DNA of 64,000 nucleotides from Verticillium longisporum (taxonomy: Eukaryota > Ascomycota > Sordariomycetes > Glomerellales > Plectosphaerellaceae), in the NCBI GenBank assembly GCA_019188255.1, contig JAETXT010000001.1, positions 7,378,001 to 7,442,000 of the forward strand, written 5' to 3'. Within the stretch, counting starts at the first letter, position 1; each line of letters starts with the position of its first letter. The notes below the pieces were generated by a model, which saw only the letters and a program-made list of their open reading frames with translations, searched no databases and was not told the origin of the DNA. This document shows positions 23,305 through 34,060 of this stretch, in pieces. Both the position numbers and the translations under genes were made by a program.

Positions 23305-26115
23305 AGACATAGCCATTCCTCGCTATGCCATCCGCAATACAGTCTGTCTGTAAAAAGCATTACAGGACAATAAGTTTTCTCATATCTCCTTTACTTTTCC
23401 TTGATCCCCTGTGCACCACAGCGCCCAACCTCGAGGTAGGCGTAATAGCTCTCCATTGGTGATAAGTTCCTCAACTCCAACCCATTCGTCGCCCTTTTTT
23501 CGTTCAATGTGACAACACAGCTAGACCACTGAACGGTTTGGCCAGCACCTTCGATCCACTTTGGAGTGTTGCTTGATCCGCCCAGCGAGGCGTCGGTTGA
23601 CGCGAGTGTCCTTAAACCCTACTGAATTTAATCCAAGGAGTTATGCAAATCTGGTGGTGTGGGATAATTACCTGTTTGACGTCCTCCCGCGAAGTCATCA
23701 CTGTGCAAGGGGTGCCTACGATGAAGCTGTCGATCGAGTGCCTCGTTGAAGAAGATGATCAATGACCAAAGAACTGTCGCAGTTGTGAAGCACAACTAAG
23801 GCAGCCCTTCTACAGAAAATGAGAATTTGTCCTATATACCGTTCGTCACTTGTTTAGGCAGAGGCGCGCCTGATGTCCCTGGTATAAACGGATGAACGAT
23901 GGGCAGCAAACAGTTCAAGCCCAACAACGTTGATGGATTGTCAAGAGGGGGAGGGAGCTACAAGTGGTATGGAGACAGGGTGTGGTCACGGCACATGCCC
24001 TGCGGGTCGACAATGAGCCGGGGTTTTGGAGGGGCAAGGGGCGGGGTGGGTTGGCACCCGAAAATGACGCAGGTGCTTTAGGTAGGCCAGCATGGGAACT
24101 TAACGCTAGGAAATTTCCTAGTTTAATCGCTCATCCACGGGACAATTTGGTACCACACGCCCTATGGGTCCTGTGGCACAAATACTTATGGATGGGCATG
24201 CGTGGAAGATAGCCTGCATGTCTGAAGGTCGGCGTGCGTCCGACAATCTCCACTCAGCCGCGCAATTATTGCTGTGGGAAATTTTCCAACCTGGGATGAT
24301 CACCCCGTCCTGCAGGCGTCAGGAAACTTAGCATGTGCTGGTGGCTCTGTCATCACTTTTTATCCCATCCCGCTTCTCCACTTGGCAACGGGCAAGGACG
24401 CAGCATATGCCGTCTATCTGGCGGACATGACGATTCGAGGACACTTCGCAATCCATTTATTTCTCAAATCCAAGGACCATCCCAGTTCTCAGCTTCAGTG
24501 AAACTACACCGAGGCCTGCATGCCTGCAGCTGACTTCCCTAGTCCGCCACCAAGGCGCAGCCAAGGGTGCAGTGGTACCGTCGCCACGCAAGAGGCCATA
24601 TCCCCAGCCGAGCGCTCTTACTAGGGCCACGTACGCGTAGTGTCCCTATCCTCGATGTGGCGAGGCGTATTAGCCGGATGCTATTGCATGGTGAGCTGGC
24701 TACAGGCAACCGGCTTCCAAGGTACTGCTTGGCGGACGCCAGCCACACTGCCCTCGTCTGGCGGCCCTCGACGTCTGGATGTTATCGTTAGCCTAACACA
24801 TACAGGTGTCACTTGCGAGGACTGGCCGGCCATCATGTAGAGTTGTCTCTGCACAGCTCACTGTCCCCGCATTCTCAAACCGTCCCTCAGCTAGGCCATG
24901 GTTGCCGAACGACATCATAAACACCCGGCAGCCATCATACGATACTGCCCCATTTGAATATTGCCCACAAGGGGTACAGCGCCTCGACATATCCGCCGTG
25001 TGTACGCCACATCCTGTAACAAAGTCTGGTCTCCATATCTACTAGTAGCACCCGCAGACCAGTTAAGGGAGGTCGGAATACTAAGACCTGAAATAGGAGC
25101 TGCGATAGTGGTGGCCATCAACCCTTCATGAGAGCAAAAGTATTCGATGTTTTCCATGACAAAAGAGATTGGAAAGGATAACTTATTCTTAGAACAGTGT
25201 GGGCTGGACGAATGGCGTCGATGGCCGAGGATGAAGCTGTGCATGAAGCGGGGGAAGTTGGGGAAGCGGTAACATTTTGATGATTGACTGTGCGAGAGCT
25301 ACATACCGAGGAGACAATTTTGAGATCAAAGTATCCCGAGGGCGTGAAAAGTAATGAGGATTCAGTCAGAATGTTGGTGGAAGATGACGACCGTTCTATA
25401 CTCTGAATCAACTCTGACGGCGCTGTTGTTTCGCGTGATGCTGGTCCTGGCTCAGCGGTAAATCGGCAGTGCAGATGCAACTACCTGTGCCCCACGTGGG
25501 AAGATCGAGCATCAGCAGTGAGAGCACAGTGACTGTGAGCATGGCGCATGTGGGCGACATCCGCACCGCAGTCTACTGTCACTGTAGGTAGGAGTCAAAT
25601 GATCTAAATTAAAGCCCTCAACAGCCCCTATATACAGTACGCGCTTCTGTGGTTTCAAAGCCCTCAAAGAGCCCTCTAACACCACCTGACAAGAGGGTCG
25701 CAGATATTCCAACTTCATGGTATGCGGCCGAGGATCCAGCGCACGTCCGACGGAATTCTTTGCATTTTAGTTCAAAGGCAAGAAAGAAGGACGTTTCGGT
25801 TCAATGTTTCGGTTCAATAGGTGCTTATCTCGGAGCGATGGGAGTGCGGGTATCGTGCGCCTAATTGGGTTCAAGAAGGCCCTACAATTGTCTTTTCTAT
25901 GGTGCATGATTCGGGCCTTACCTCACCTTGAACTGCAAAGTTGATCAAGTCACATGTATAGGTATCCAGTCAATCACGAAAAGTCCGCATTACAGGTTTC
26001 AAGGTTCAAAGTGTAGATAAGAGGGCGTGTCTAAGTCTTTTAATTCAGGATCAGAACCTATCCACCTACCTACCCATAACTTATGTGTATATGCGTAGAA
26101 AGTCTCAGCATTATT
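23305..26115. other. Intergenic, no convincing gene
   Basis: Many short ORFs on both strands, none with motifs or consistent splice signals. G-rich patches occur near 23945-24070. It may include decayed genes. Confidence 0.5.
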
Positions 26116-26215
26116 TGTCTCAGGAGAAACTTACGTCTGAACCACACGTCATGGCATCCGCCACTGACACCGAGAGTTCATTCGTCCTACCATTCAGCTT
26201 GCTGCCGGCAAGCTC

Positions 26216-26665
26216 GTGGATCAAGCCTTCGTGAAGGAGGCAATTACACTTGCTGAACAAGATCCCAGTTGGTCGGGGCTTTTCTTCGCAGAGTTTCTTG
26301 GAGAATACTATACTCAAGTAGCGATGAGAAATTGCGGAGACGTGGTTGACGATGCTTCAGGAACGTTGGCATTGCAGGACCGTCAAGCAAGAAGCCTTCT
26401 TCACAACATGTTCTTACGCGCTGCTGAGATATACCGACAATGTCATCGTGATCAAGAAGCAGCGACCAGTCTCGAAGCGATTGGAACCAGCGGCTCAGCG
26501 TACCTGCAAGACCTAGTCAAACGCATTAGAGAAAGCTGTCAGAATCAGGCTGGTATTGCTGCTAGTATGATACGAGATGCTCGGACCTTCAGGCTGCTCC
26601 ACGCACAATCGGCGAATAGGTCTCCGGAGGCCATGAATTCCGTATTGACTGCGGTATCCGAGTGA
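26216..26665 (+). CDS. Unknown gene, N-terminus missing or spliced
   Basis: An open frame of about 150 codons ends with TGA at 26663-26665. It is mostly helical (KEAITLAEQDPSW, LLHNMFLRAAEIYRQC), resembling a repeat of helix pairs, but no family is certain. The frame has no ATG before the upstream stop: it opens with GTG at 26216 and is open back to a TGA near 26164. A CATTCAG acceptor at 26195 suggests an upstream exon that was not identified. Confidence 0.4.
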   Translation: MDQAFVKEAITLAEQDPSWSGLFFAEFLGEYYTQVAMRNCGDVVDDASGTLALQDRQARSLLHNMFLRAAEIYRQCHRDQEAATSLEAIGTSGSAYLQDLVKRIRESCQNQAGIAASMIRDARTFRLLHAQSANRSPEAMNSVLTAVSE

Positions 26666-27384
26666 TTCCGCGGATTCCGGCCATTACGTGGTGGAAAGTG
26701 AAAGCTTCAAAAGAAGGGATCAACAAATCGTTCAGTATTGGGCGTAACTACGACCATAACAGTTTGGTATGGTTTAACGATACACGATCATAACACTTCC
26801 GCAACCTTCCCATTTCGTTGCAGCGAGGGAGACTGGTGAATAAATTGTGTCAAAATACTAATTAAGTCACTTTCGTCAAAGCTGTATATCGCAAGATTAC
26901 CTATAAAGGGCCATCATACAACACAATATGAGTCGCTAAGGCCTTCTCCATTCTGATACCCGTGAAACTTTCCTCAAGATAGTTCTACCTACTCCATGCT
27001 ATTTTAAAACACAATGACTACAAAGTCAGCTGTTATATTTACTTGATAAGTCTTCAATGACTGAAAGAAAAGACGTCGAGAGGAAGCTCATCTATCAAGG
27101 CCTGAAAACATGAAGAGATCAAGGCAACGCTGCGAACCCCCACAAGCGGCACAAGGGCAAAAGAAGCCTTTGATCAACCTGACAGGATGGGGTACCACTT
27201 CGGAGGTTTCATGCTCGGCTCATTGAATACTGGAATATACCAATTTGACCCGTGTAGCTGTTCATGGTATTGGATCAGTTATACACCGACCGACAGTGGC
27301 TTTTGATGCTGAACTTACAAAGGCCTGGTGTCCGGAGCCCGTAGCCCCCTGAAACCAAACAAATCCCAACTCCCGGTGCTTTTT
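26666..27384. other. Intergenic, nothing recognised
   Basis: AT-leaning sequence without coding signals. Confidence 0.5.
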
Positions 27385-28534
27385 TCAACTCGTTAAAGAT
27401 CTGGCAGGATTCCCGGTGACTGTGTCGCCCGGATCAACCTCCTGTAAATCAATGATTAGCAAAATGTTATTTCAGAAGGAATTGCTCCCACCCACTTTCG
27501 TTATAACAGTACCTGGCAGGATCGTGCTGCCCTTTCCTATACACACGCCAGCGCAAATAACGACCCCTCCTCCTATCCAGCATCCTTTCTCGATGGTGAC
27601 GCCCTGGACCACTCGAAGGCTATGGTTTACTGCTCGACTCCTGGAGTCAGTTGGTAGCTCCGTCAGTATAAGGACGCCCGGCCCGAGAACACAACCGTTG
27701 CCAATGATGACGGGGCTCGCATCGTTGATGGTGCAGTTTGGGCCGATGTGCACATTGTCTCCGATGCAAATATTGTATCCGTACTCGCACACGAAAGGAG
27801 GTGCTACAATGACGTTATTTCCTATCTTCCCGTCGAGAAAGGAATTTCTCGCTCGTTGGGGGCTGCACAATAATGCGAAACAGCTCTGAGGATAGGTTGA
27901 ACAGTTTGAACGGAACGTTCCCCTCCCCAGATTGTTTGTTGAAACGCCAACACGCATGAAGGCATCGCTCGCGGTCCTCCACAAGCATTTGGCTGTATGG
28001 ATAGTATCGTCGTTTGGTGAGCACTGCATCCTTCCCAATTCTTGGTACGGAAATTCTGGTTCGATAGTGAGGCACGACATGATGAGATTCGATGGTATCG
28101 CTCACAGGGTCCTGGTAACGCCAATCGTATCTAGACTGAGGCTGACTCTTGGCAGAATTGCTTTGCAAAGACGCTGCGTCAGTTTTCGTTTTTCTGGTTG
28201 TATGCTGAAGACATCCGGCATTGGAACGGTGTGCTGGGCATACTTCAGCTCGCTGTCTGTCCTCTGCTGGAGTACCAGCTAGCAGCATCATCGTCTCAGC
28301 GGCATGGAAGGCATCACATGCAGCCTGAGTCTCCGAAAGATACCGAGGATCATCTATAGCGCATGTCGTATCAGCTGCTGAGCTGGTGGTGGAGCAGTCG
28401 TCAAAAATGCCTTGTTGGTCTTGGTGATTTGATGGGCTGTCGCGACTCTGATGAAGAATCTGAGAATCGACAAAGCATCCCTGGCGCAAGATGTCATATT
28501 CGTCTTTTGGGGGCTCCATTCCTTCGCACGGCAA
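27385..28534 (-). pseudogene. Maltose O-acetyltransferase-like gene with a frameshift
   Basis: Family members acetylate sugars with acetyl-CoA through a left-handed beta-helix. The upstream frame (28534-27815) has a long unrecognised N-terminal part, then a Mac-type segment (QMLVEDRERCLHACWRFN). The beta-helix is in another frame (about 27850-27496): CEYGYNICIGDNVHIG, SPVIIGNGCVLGPG and GCWIGGGVVICAG are classic hexapeptide repeats. A 54-bp intron (27442-27495; GTGGGT donor, TTGCTAAT branch, ACAG acceptor) leads to a last exon with the family ending GNPAR. No intron can explain the frame change near 27815-27850, so the gene looks broken there unless the base calls are wrong. Confidence 0.65.
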
Positions 28535-28666
28535 TCTTCGACGCCCACCTGAAAAGGAGTATGCGAATAGAAGTTATAAATCTTGCGCGTGTTGGGACAG
28601 ATCGAACTCTAGCGATTAGGGTAAGGCAACAGAGGTTGTATCGCAGCTAACCAACAATGAAAGTGT

Positions 28667-28995
28667 AGGATAAAGAGAAGGTGATGAAGAAGAGGTGATG
28701 AAAAGAAGAGGATAAAGAGGAGAGGGTGGAGAGGAGAGGATAAAGAGTGGAGGGTAAAAAGATAGGATGAAGAAGAGGAGATGGAGAGGAGCGACTGGAG
28801 AGAAGGGGATGGAGAAGAGTGCATGAAGAGGGGAGGATAAGAAGGAGAGGATGAAGAAGAGGAGATGGAGAGGAGAGACTGAAGAGAAGGGGATGGAGAG
28901 GAGAGGATAGAGAAGAGAGGATAGAGAAGAGAGGATGGAGAGGAGAGAATGAAGAGGAAGAGATAGGAAAGAGGCTGAAGAGAAGGAGAGGGAGG
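28667..28995 (+). repeat. C-poor, GA-rich degenerate tandem repeat
   Basis: About 330 bp in which the plus strand is almost only A, G and some T. It is built from variants of gatgRaGARgaGRgga-like units such as gatggagaggagag and gataaagaggagag. The minus strand is a long CT tract. ORFs across it on the minus strand (Ser/Leu/Pro repeats) are artefacts of the repeat. Confidence 0.8.
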
Positions 28996-29701
28996 CCTTT
29001 ATATATCCAGTCAAGGATTTCCCTCATCCTCTTGTTGGTCCATCAAGGCTGGGCATACTCAGACGAGGAAGTATCGGCAATGGCTCCCTGACCCCTGAAA
29101 ATGCGCCTGGAACGGCCACCGCGCCTGGAGCTACTGTACAGCCTTGACGAGTTTCCCGACCCTCCCATTTCCTCTCAGCCATTACTTCAGGTGCGTGTGG
29201 AGCAGCGCAGAAGGCCTAGGATGAGACGGACAGCCTAAGTACCGAGTCGGCCGTCCGTCATGCGATGCAGACCGTTGGAGTACCACTCCCTTGCCCGAAG
29301 TTGACAAGACCGCCCCTATCTCGACACCCTAGTGTTGCTCTACTGTCCCTCACCCCCTCGTTCCACCTCTTTCTAATCTCTTTCAAGGGAATCATGGCAA
29401 GTCAGAGCAAGGATCTCCTTCGAGTTTGCCTTGCCGGCTGGCACCCATGTAAGCTGCTGAGTTACGTGGCGGTGACGATCAACTGCATTGGATCTTTCAC
29501 ATACAGGCAAGGTAGTCTCTGGTTCATGCTCAGCTGAGTGTCGACAGGTCTAGCAACAAGCTAATTTCCAGCTCTGAGCGGTTGTTAGAAGTGCTTCGTA
29601 GTGTTCTGTAGCACTCCTAGTCATTCTGTACATATAAACCAGCAGCCCAAAAATCAAAGAAGCATTGGGAGGATGATCAAAACTCGTAAAACTTATTCAA
29701 G
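28996..29701. other. Intergenic, nothing recognised
   Basis: Short ORFs only. It could contain the promoter of the membrane-protein gene that follows. Confidence 0.45.
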
Positions 29702-30378
29702 ATGATTTCTAGTGACTTTATTCACATAACCTCCCATATCTCATGTTGGACCAATGTTGGTGCCTCCATTCTTCGACTCTGTTCCCTCCATCAAATTTAC
29801 AAGAAGGGCCCTAGTGTCCCAGGCCCAATGCAACCTCTGAGTACGATCTATCACCACGTTTTTGTGCTTCTCGCCCTCATTCATGGTTTTGCTGTCTTCT
29901 CTGTCGCTCTCGCGCTCGGAGTAGCTTCACAAGTCGGACACGGGTCTCGACCGCTAATTGTATCTGGGTCGCTGGTAGTTCTCAGCATGACAGGACAGGT
30001 AAGAGTCCTTCACATCTCTAAATACCGTGCAGCTAACAGCTGTAGTGTTTTTGGATGGGCGGTTCTTGGTATCGAACTCGGCGGGCGTTCCATCCGCTCG
30101 TCCTAGCCTGCGTTTTGGTCCCTTGCTCCTCTATATCGCTGCTAGGCATTCTGCTGATAGAGAATCAAACGACTGGCCGCACGATATTTGTCACCGGAGC
30201 CGGCATATTTCGTTTCTACATGGCCACGCAATGGCTACTTCTCATCTGGGAAGCCAGGGGCACAGAGGGGAGACCGGGCGGCAACACCTTGCGTAATACC
30301 CCAGGGATTTACAAGTTGGCAGGACACTTTTCAATCCAGGCACTATCGACGGGGCTTTGGTGTTGGCATGTGCCCTAG
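29702..30378 (+). CDS. Small multi-pass membrane protein, unknown function
   Basis: Exons 29702-29998 and 30046-30378 join in frame (up to 209 residues). The 47-bp intron has a GTAAGA donor, a GCTAACAG branch site and a TGTAG acceptor. A second ATG at 29828 (MQPLSTIYHHV) is an equally good start and would give 167 residues. Four hydrophobic segments are visible (VFVLLALIHGFAVFSVALAL, LIVSGSLVVLSM, LVLACVLVPCSSISLLGILL, FYMATQWLLLIW). No family recognised. Confidence 0.55.
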
Positions 30379-30886
30379 TTTGGAATGAAACGAATACTTC
30401 GGCTAGTCATCCTATTCTCAAGCTTGCGATACCATCTGTAAGGCTCGCACACAATGGCGCAAGCCTCGCTGACACGCGACTAGATTACCTCCGCAGTCTT
30501 TGCCCTACATGATGGTTGCACGGAGATATGGACTTTTTCAAGTCGACATTTCCAAGCTGTCAGGGCGTGGTGGATCAAGAGGCCCGTAGTCTTTTCGAAT
30601 GGGCTGGAGCTTCTCGATCGTGGCTCCGATGGAGGGCTTCGAGGCACTTTGAACGTTTAAACCGGCGACAGTGGAATCCCTACTTTGTTCACAAACTTCA
30701 TATGTTGCGAGCAGACATGTCAGCAATTAATTCTATTGCAACACATTTCATAGAGAATGTCGCGATTGGTTTTGATTGAATACTTTCAAGCCGGCCAGCC
30801 CGAGTGGCACATGACGCACGCCTCGGATCTTATCGACAACATCTCATAGACTTGAACAAGCCCTAGATAGTTCTCCTTCGTCGAGG
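30379..30886. other. Intergenic, one doubtful ORF
   Basis: An 87-codon ORF at 30516-30779 (plus) has no motif or splice support and is not called as a gene. Confidence 0.4.
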
Positions 30887-33492
30887 CTACCCTAGAACAA
30901 CTGATGATGGCAGAAAGACCCTGTGCTCCCTTGCGGTATGACTTGTGAAGTGTTCCGCGGTCCCTAGCACCGACTGGCATCCACTATACGGACACATAAA
31001 AGGTATACTCAGCTTTTCAAGATGCACACAGCGGATGTGCCTTCCCAAACTGTCGATGCGCCATGTCTTTTCCCGTTGGTTTGTCCCAACTTCTGCATCC
31101 TCCCATTTGCAAAAGGGACAAACGTGCAGATCCTGCTGCTGGTCCAGAGGTTTGAAATCTGTCGAATGTTTTGGGCCTCTGGAGATACCGATTGTTGACT
31201 TCGACGAAGTTCGCAAAACAGGTTTGAGTCGATCATCAACGGAGGTCTTTGCCGACCTTGAAGTAGTCCCAGATGCACTTTGTCGTGCTTGGCGACGACA
31301 CGGGCTCTCACGCCGTTTGCCGAGATCAGAGAGTGCCACAATGAGCTTGAGTCGTAGTTGATGGAGCTCTTCTCTGTTCGACACATCTGCGGCTTGGGAG
31401 AATAGGCGCGCTACTTCGGCTCTTTCCCGAAGCTCGTAATCGGTCTCCGAGAGTGCCAACAGCTCCGCATCCGGCTTCGTTCCCTGAATCTGTCGGTCAA
31501 CCTCCTTGGCATGAATGGTATCATGGAACTCCCTAATCGCACGGTCCAGGCGGCGGGCTGTCAATGTTTTCCTTAGGCTTTCGGCCTTTTTCGATAGATG
31601 CTGTACTTTCTTCCGGCGGCAGTGTCTTTTGCAGCTGCGTACGAACGATAGCCTTCCAATTTGAAACTTTCCATAGCTCTTCCCCGTTTCTGGAGGTACC
31701 TCGCTAGTTTGGGGTCATCTTGAATTTCCAGTTTCTGATCGTCAGTCAGTCTTGTCGGGGCATCGCCATGGCGCTGTAAGCGGCTCATGAGGTGAATCAA
31801 GTCCGTTTGTAGGTCGCTCCCAAACACAATGGACTGGTTATCGGAACCAATGAAATCACCCATGTAATATCGTACGTAAGTGGACGAGTCCCCCAGCCGG
31901 TGTCCCATGGACTTATTCCGCTCCTCTGGAGTGAGCGCCTCTGCATGCTGTCAGTAGGATTCCCACTATTCTGCGGCGTGGTCATACCATTCAACTTCTT
32001 TCCAGAGCCACGACGAAGGTCGTAAAATTCAAGCTTCTTCGCATACCCCAGTGCTCGACCGAGTCGTATCAAATGCCCGCGAGTTTTGCAGTACGTGAGG
32101 GCTTTGTCAATAGCCATATGAAGACCTTCCGTGGTGCGGAATATTGGACGCTCAGCCCAATCTTTCTTCCACAAAGCCGCAGCCGGTCCGACTGCAGCGG
32201 AACGGCTAGATCGTAAATTTGTTCGGGCCCAGAGAACCCATTCAGAAACGCGTCATCGGCAAACGCCAATGCTAATGTATGAAGTACTGGATCATGCAGG
32301 AGTGTGTCTTCTTCGTGAAAGCCAAACACTTTTTCTCTGATACCCCGGCAGATCTTTTGACGTGTTCCAAGTTCCACATCAGTCCAGGCGCGGACGCTGC
32401 CCTTCGGCAGCGGGAGGAAAGAGCTGGAACTCGATGTGCTTGTACAGCACTTTACCAATCAGCGCATCTGGCCTTGTGGCGGTGGCGCCAGCGATGATGA
32501 GGATCAGTGCGAGTTGAACACGCAATCTTTCGTGTGTATAGAGTTCTTCGTCGCGGACAAAGTGATAGTGGAGGATCAGGTCCAAGTCTTCGACGAAGAG
32601 GCCGGACTTTTCTTTCTTGGATGTATCCAAATCAAATTCAGGTGTGAGGGAAGTGTGGATCCACTAGCGCTCGTGTTAGTATCTTGAAGCAGTCAGGAAG
32701 CAGGTAGGAGGAATCACATTGCCAATGTCGTAAAGAACACCGCCATCCATGTAGCGTTTGGTCCTCTCGGCATATACCATGCTGAGAACATTCCAATACG
32801 TCATAATCGACGACTCTTTCTTGATTCTAGAGTTTCTCGTTCTCCAGAACAGGTAGGCTTTGAAAATGGAGGCCTTGCATGCCTCCATGGACTCTTTCTG
32901 TTCCAACTTGGCAGCTCGGCAGAACCTGACAGAATTTGAGCAATTGATCAAAGACATGGGGGCCAATAAAGTACTCGATCCATCGTCTCTCCTCCGGACG
33001 GGTCATTCTTTTGGTATTTGCGCCATGGTTGGCCATGATCGGACCCTCCTCTGCATATTGAGCGATGAGGCTGCTGTAAAACCCAGCAAAATCGTCCGGA
33101 TCTCCCTCGCCAGAGAAGTATCCCGACTCAGCAAAACTCTCGGCATCAGAATCAGACTCTGTGCTTGAATCAACGTCCAAGTTCGATACCTGGTGCCCCA
33201 CGGGAGCAGACCGAGTTGACTTCACAGGCTTCGACCATGCCCTTCTGCGTGATTTCCTTGGCTGAAGGCCATAATCGCCATCATAATCTCCATCGAAATC
33301 AGCTCCGCCGTCGAATTCCGAATCTTGGCCGTCTGTCTCATTTTCGTCGCGATTAAGACCCGGTGCTTCTGCGGGGCTTAGTAGAGCGTAGGGGGCCTGA
33401 GTAATCGGTTCTGTCCTCCCAGTGGAGGTTTTGTTGCGGCGAACATTTCGTCGCTGCATAGCCCGTCGTGGCACTTTGGAGACTGGAGGCAT
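30887..33492 (-). pseudogene. Decayed DUF3435 tyrosine recombinase (Starship-captain family)
   Basis: DUF3435 proteins are tyrosine recombinases; those at Starship ends (captains) move these giant elements. In order: an acidic N-terminus; KESMEACKASIFKAYLFW; an arginine box ATATRPDALIGK; FGFHEEDTLLHDP; FYDLRRGSGKKLN; MGHRLGDSSTYVRYYM with the His and nucleophile-type Tyr; and a C-terminal double zinc-finger-like region (CPFCKW, RHIRCVHL, CPYSGC, HFTSHTAREH). Two normal introns (32664-32717 and 31941-31987) are intact. About five 1-nt frame changes lie near 32920, 32395, 32335, 32190 and 31585, so the gene is dead. There are no RIP-type stops. It points left, toward the accessory genes. Confidence 0.8.
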
Positions 33493-34060
33493 AGGATAGT
33501 TCCAATGGGTTCAAGATTGAAAACGATGGGCGCTAATGTAAAGAACAGCGTGAAGAAGATAAGAAGCAGAATAGTGAGGAAGCAGCCAGCAGATACTAAA
33601 CACCAATATGATCAGGGAGCACCGGCAATGAAGCACGAGCGGGAAAGGGGATTAAAGGACCTTAATCACGGACCAAGACACAGTGAGCACCAAAATTGGA
33701 ATAAGGCTTCAATGAATGCACCAGAGGCGATCAGACGTGAAGAAGGAGAGATGAAAGACGGAGGCTGAGCAGACATCTGACCGTTTGTTCCAAAACGGAT
33801 GATGAACTGTAGCTCAGGGCCGAGTTGAAGGACCTGGCCCATATAGGCAAGCGGTGGAGAAAAGTCAAGTTCAGAGACCTGAATTTGGACGGAAGGCCAT
33901 AAATCAATTGAGTAGGCGGTGAGATTGAAGCCCGTTTCAGGAAAGCGACCGTTCGGCTGACTCAGTGTGAGTAGCTTCCATGCCATGGAAACCCTTCCCA
34001 GAATGGCAGTGCCTGCCTGCCAAAACAGGCGGCAATCCCACAAGGAATCACATACTGGTA
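33493..34060. other. Upstream of the recombinase; possible 3' end of another gene
   Basis: A minus-strand ORF at 33666-34043 reads coherently (WKLLTLSQPNGRFPETG, FSPPLAYMGQVLQLGPEL) and is open toward the gypsy DNA at 34061, so it may be a truncated host gene. If the recombinase belonged to a Starship, the element's 5' end would be expected here; no terminal repeat could be confirmed by eye. Confidence 0.35.

Noticed and set aside
28609..29027. Ser/Leu/Pro-repeat ORFs on the minus strand
   Set aside because: Open in several frames only because the GA-rich repeat lacks stop-forming bases; low complexity, no start context.
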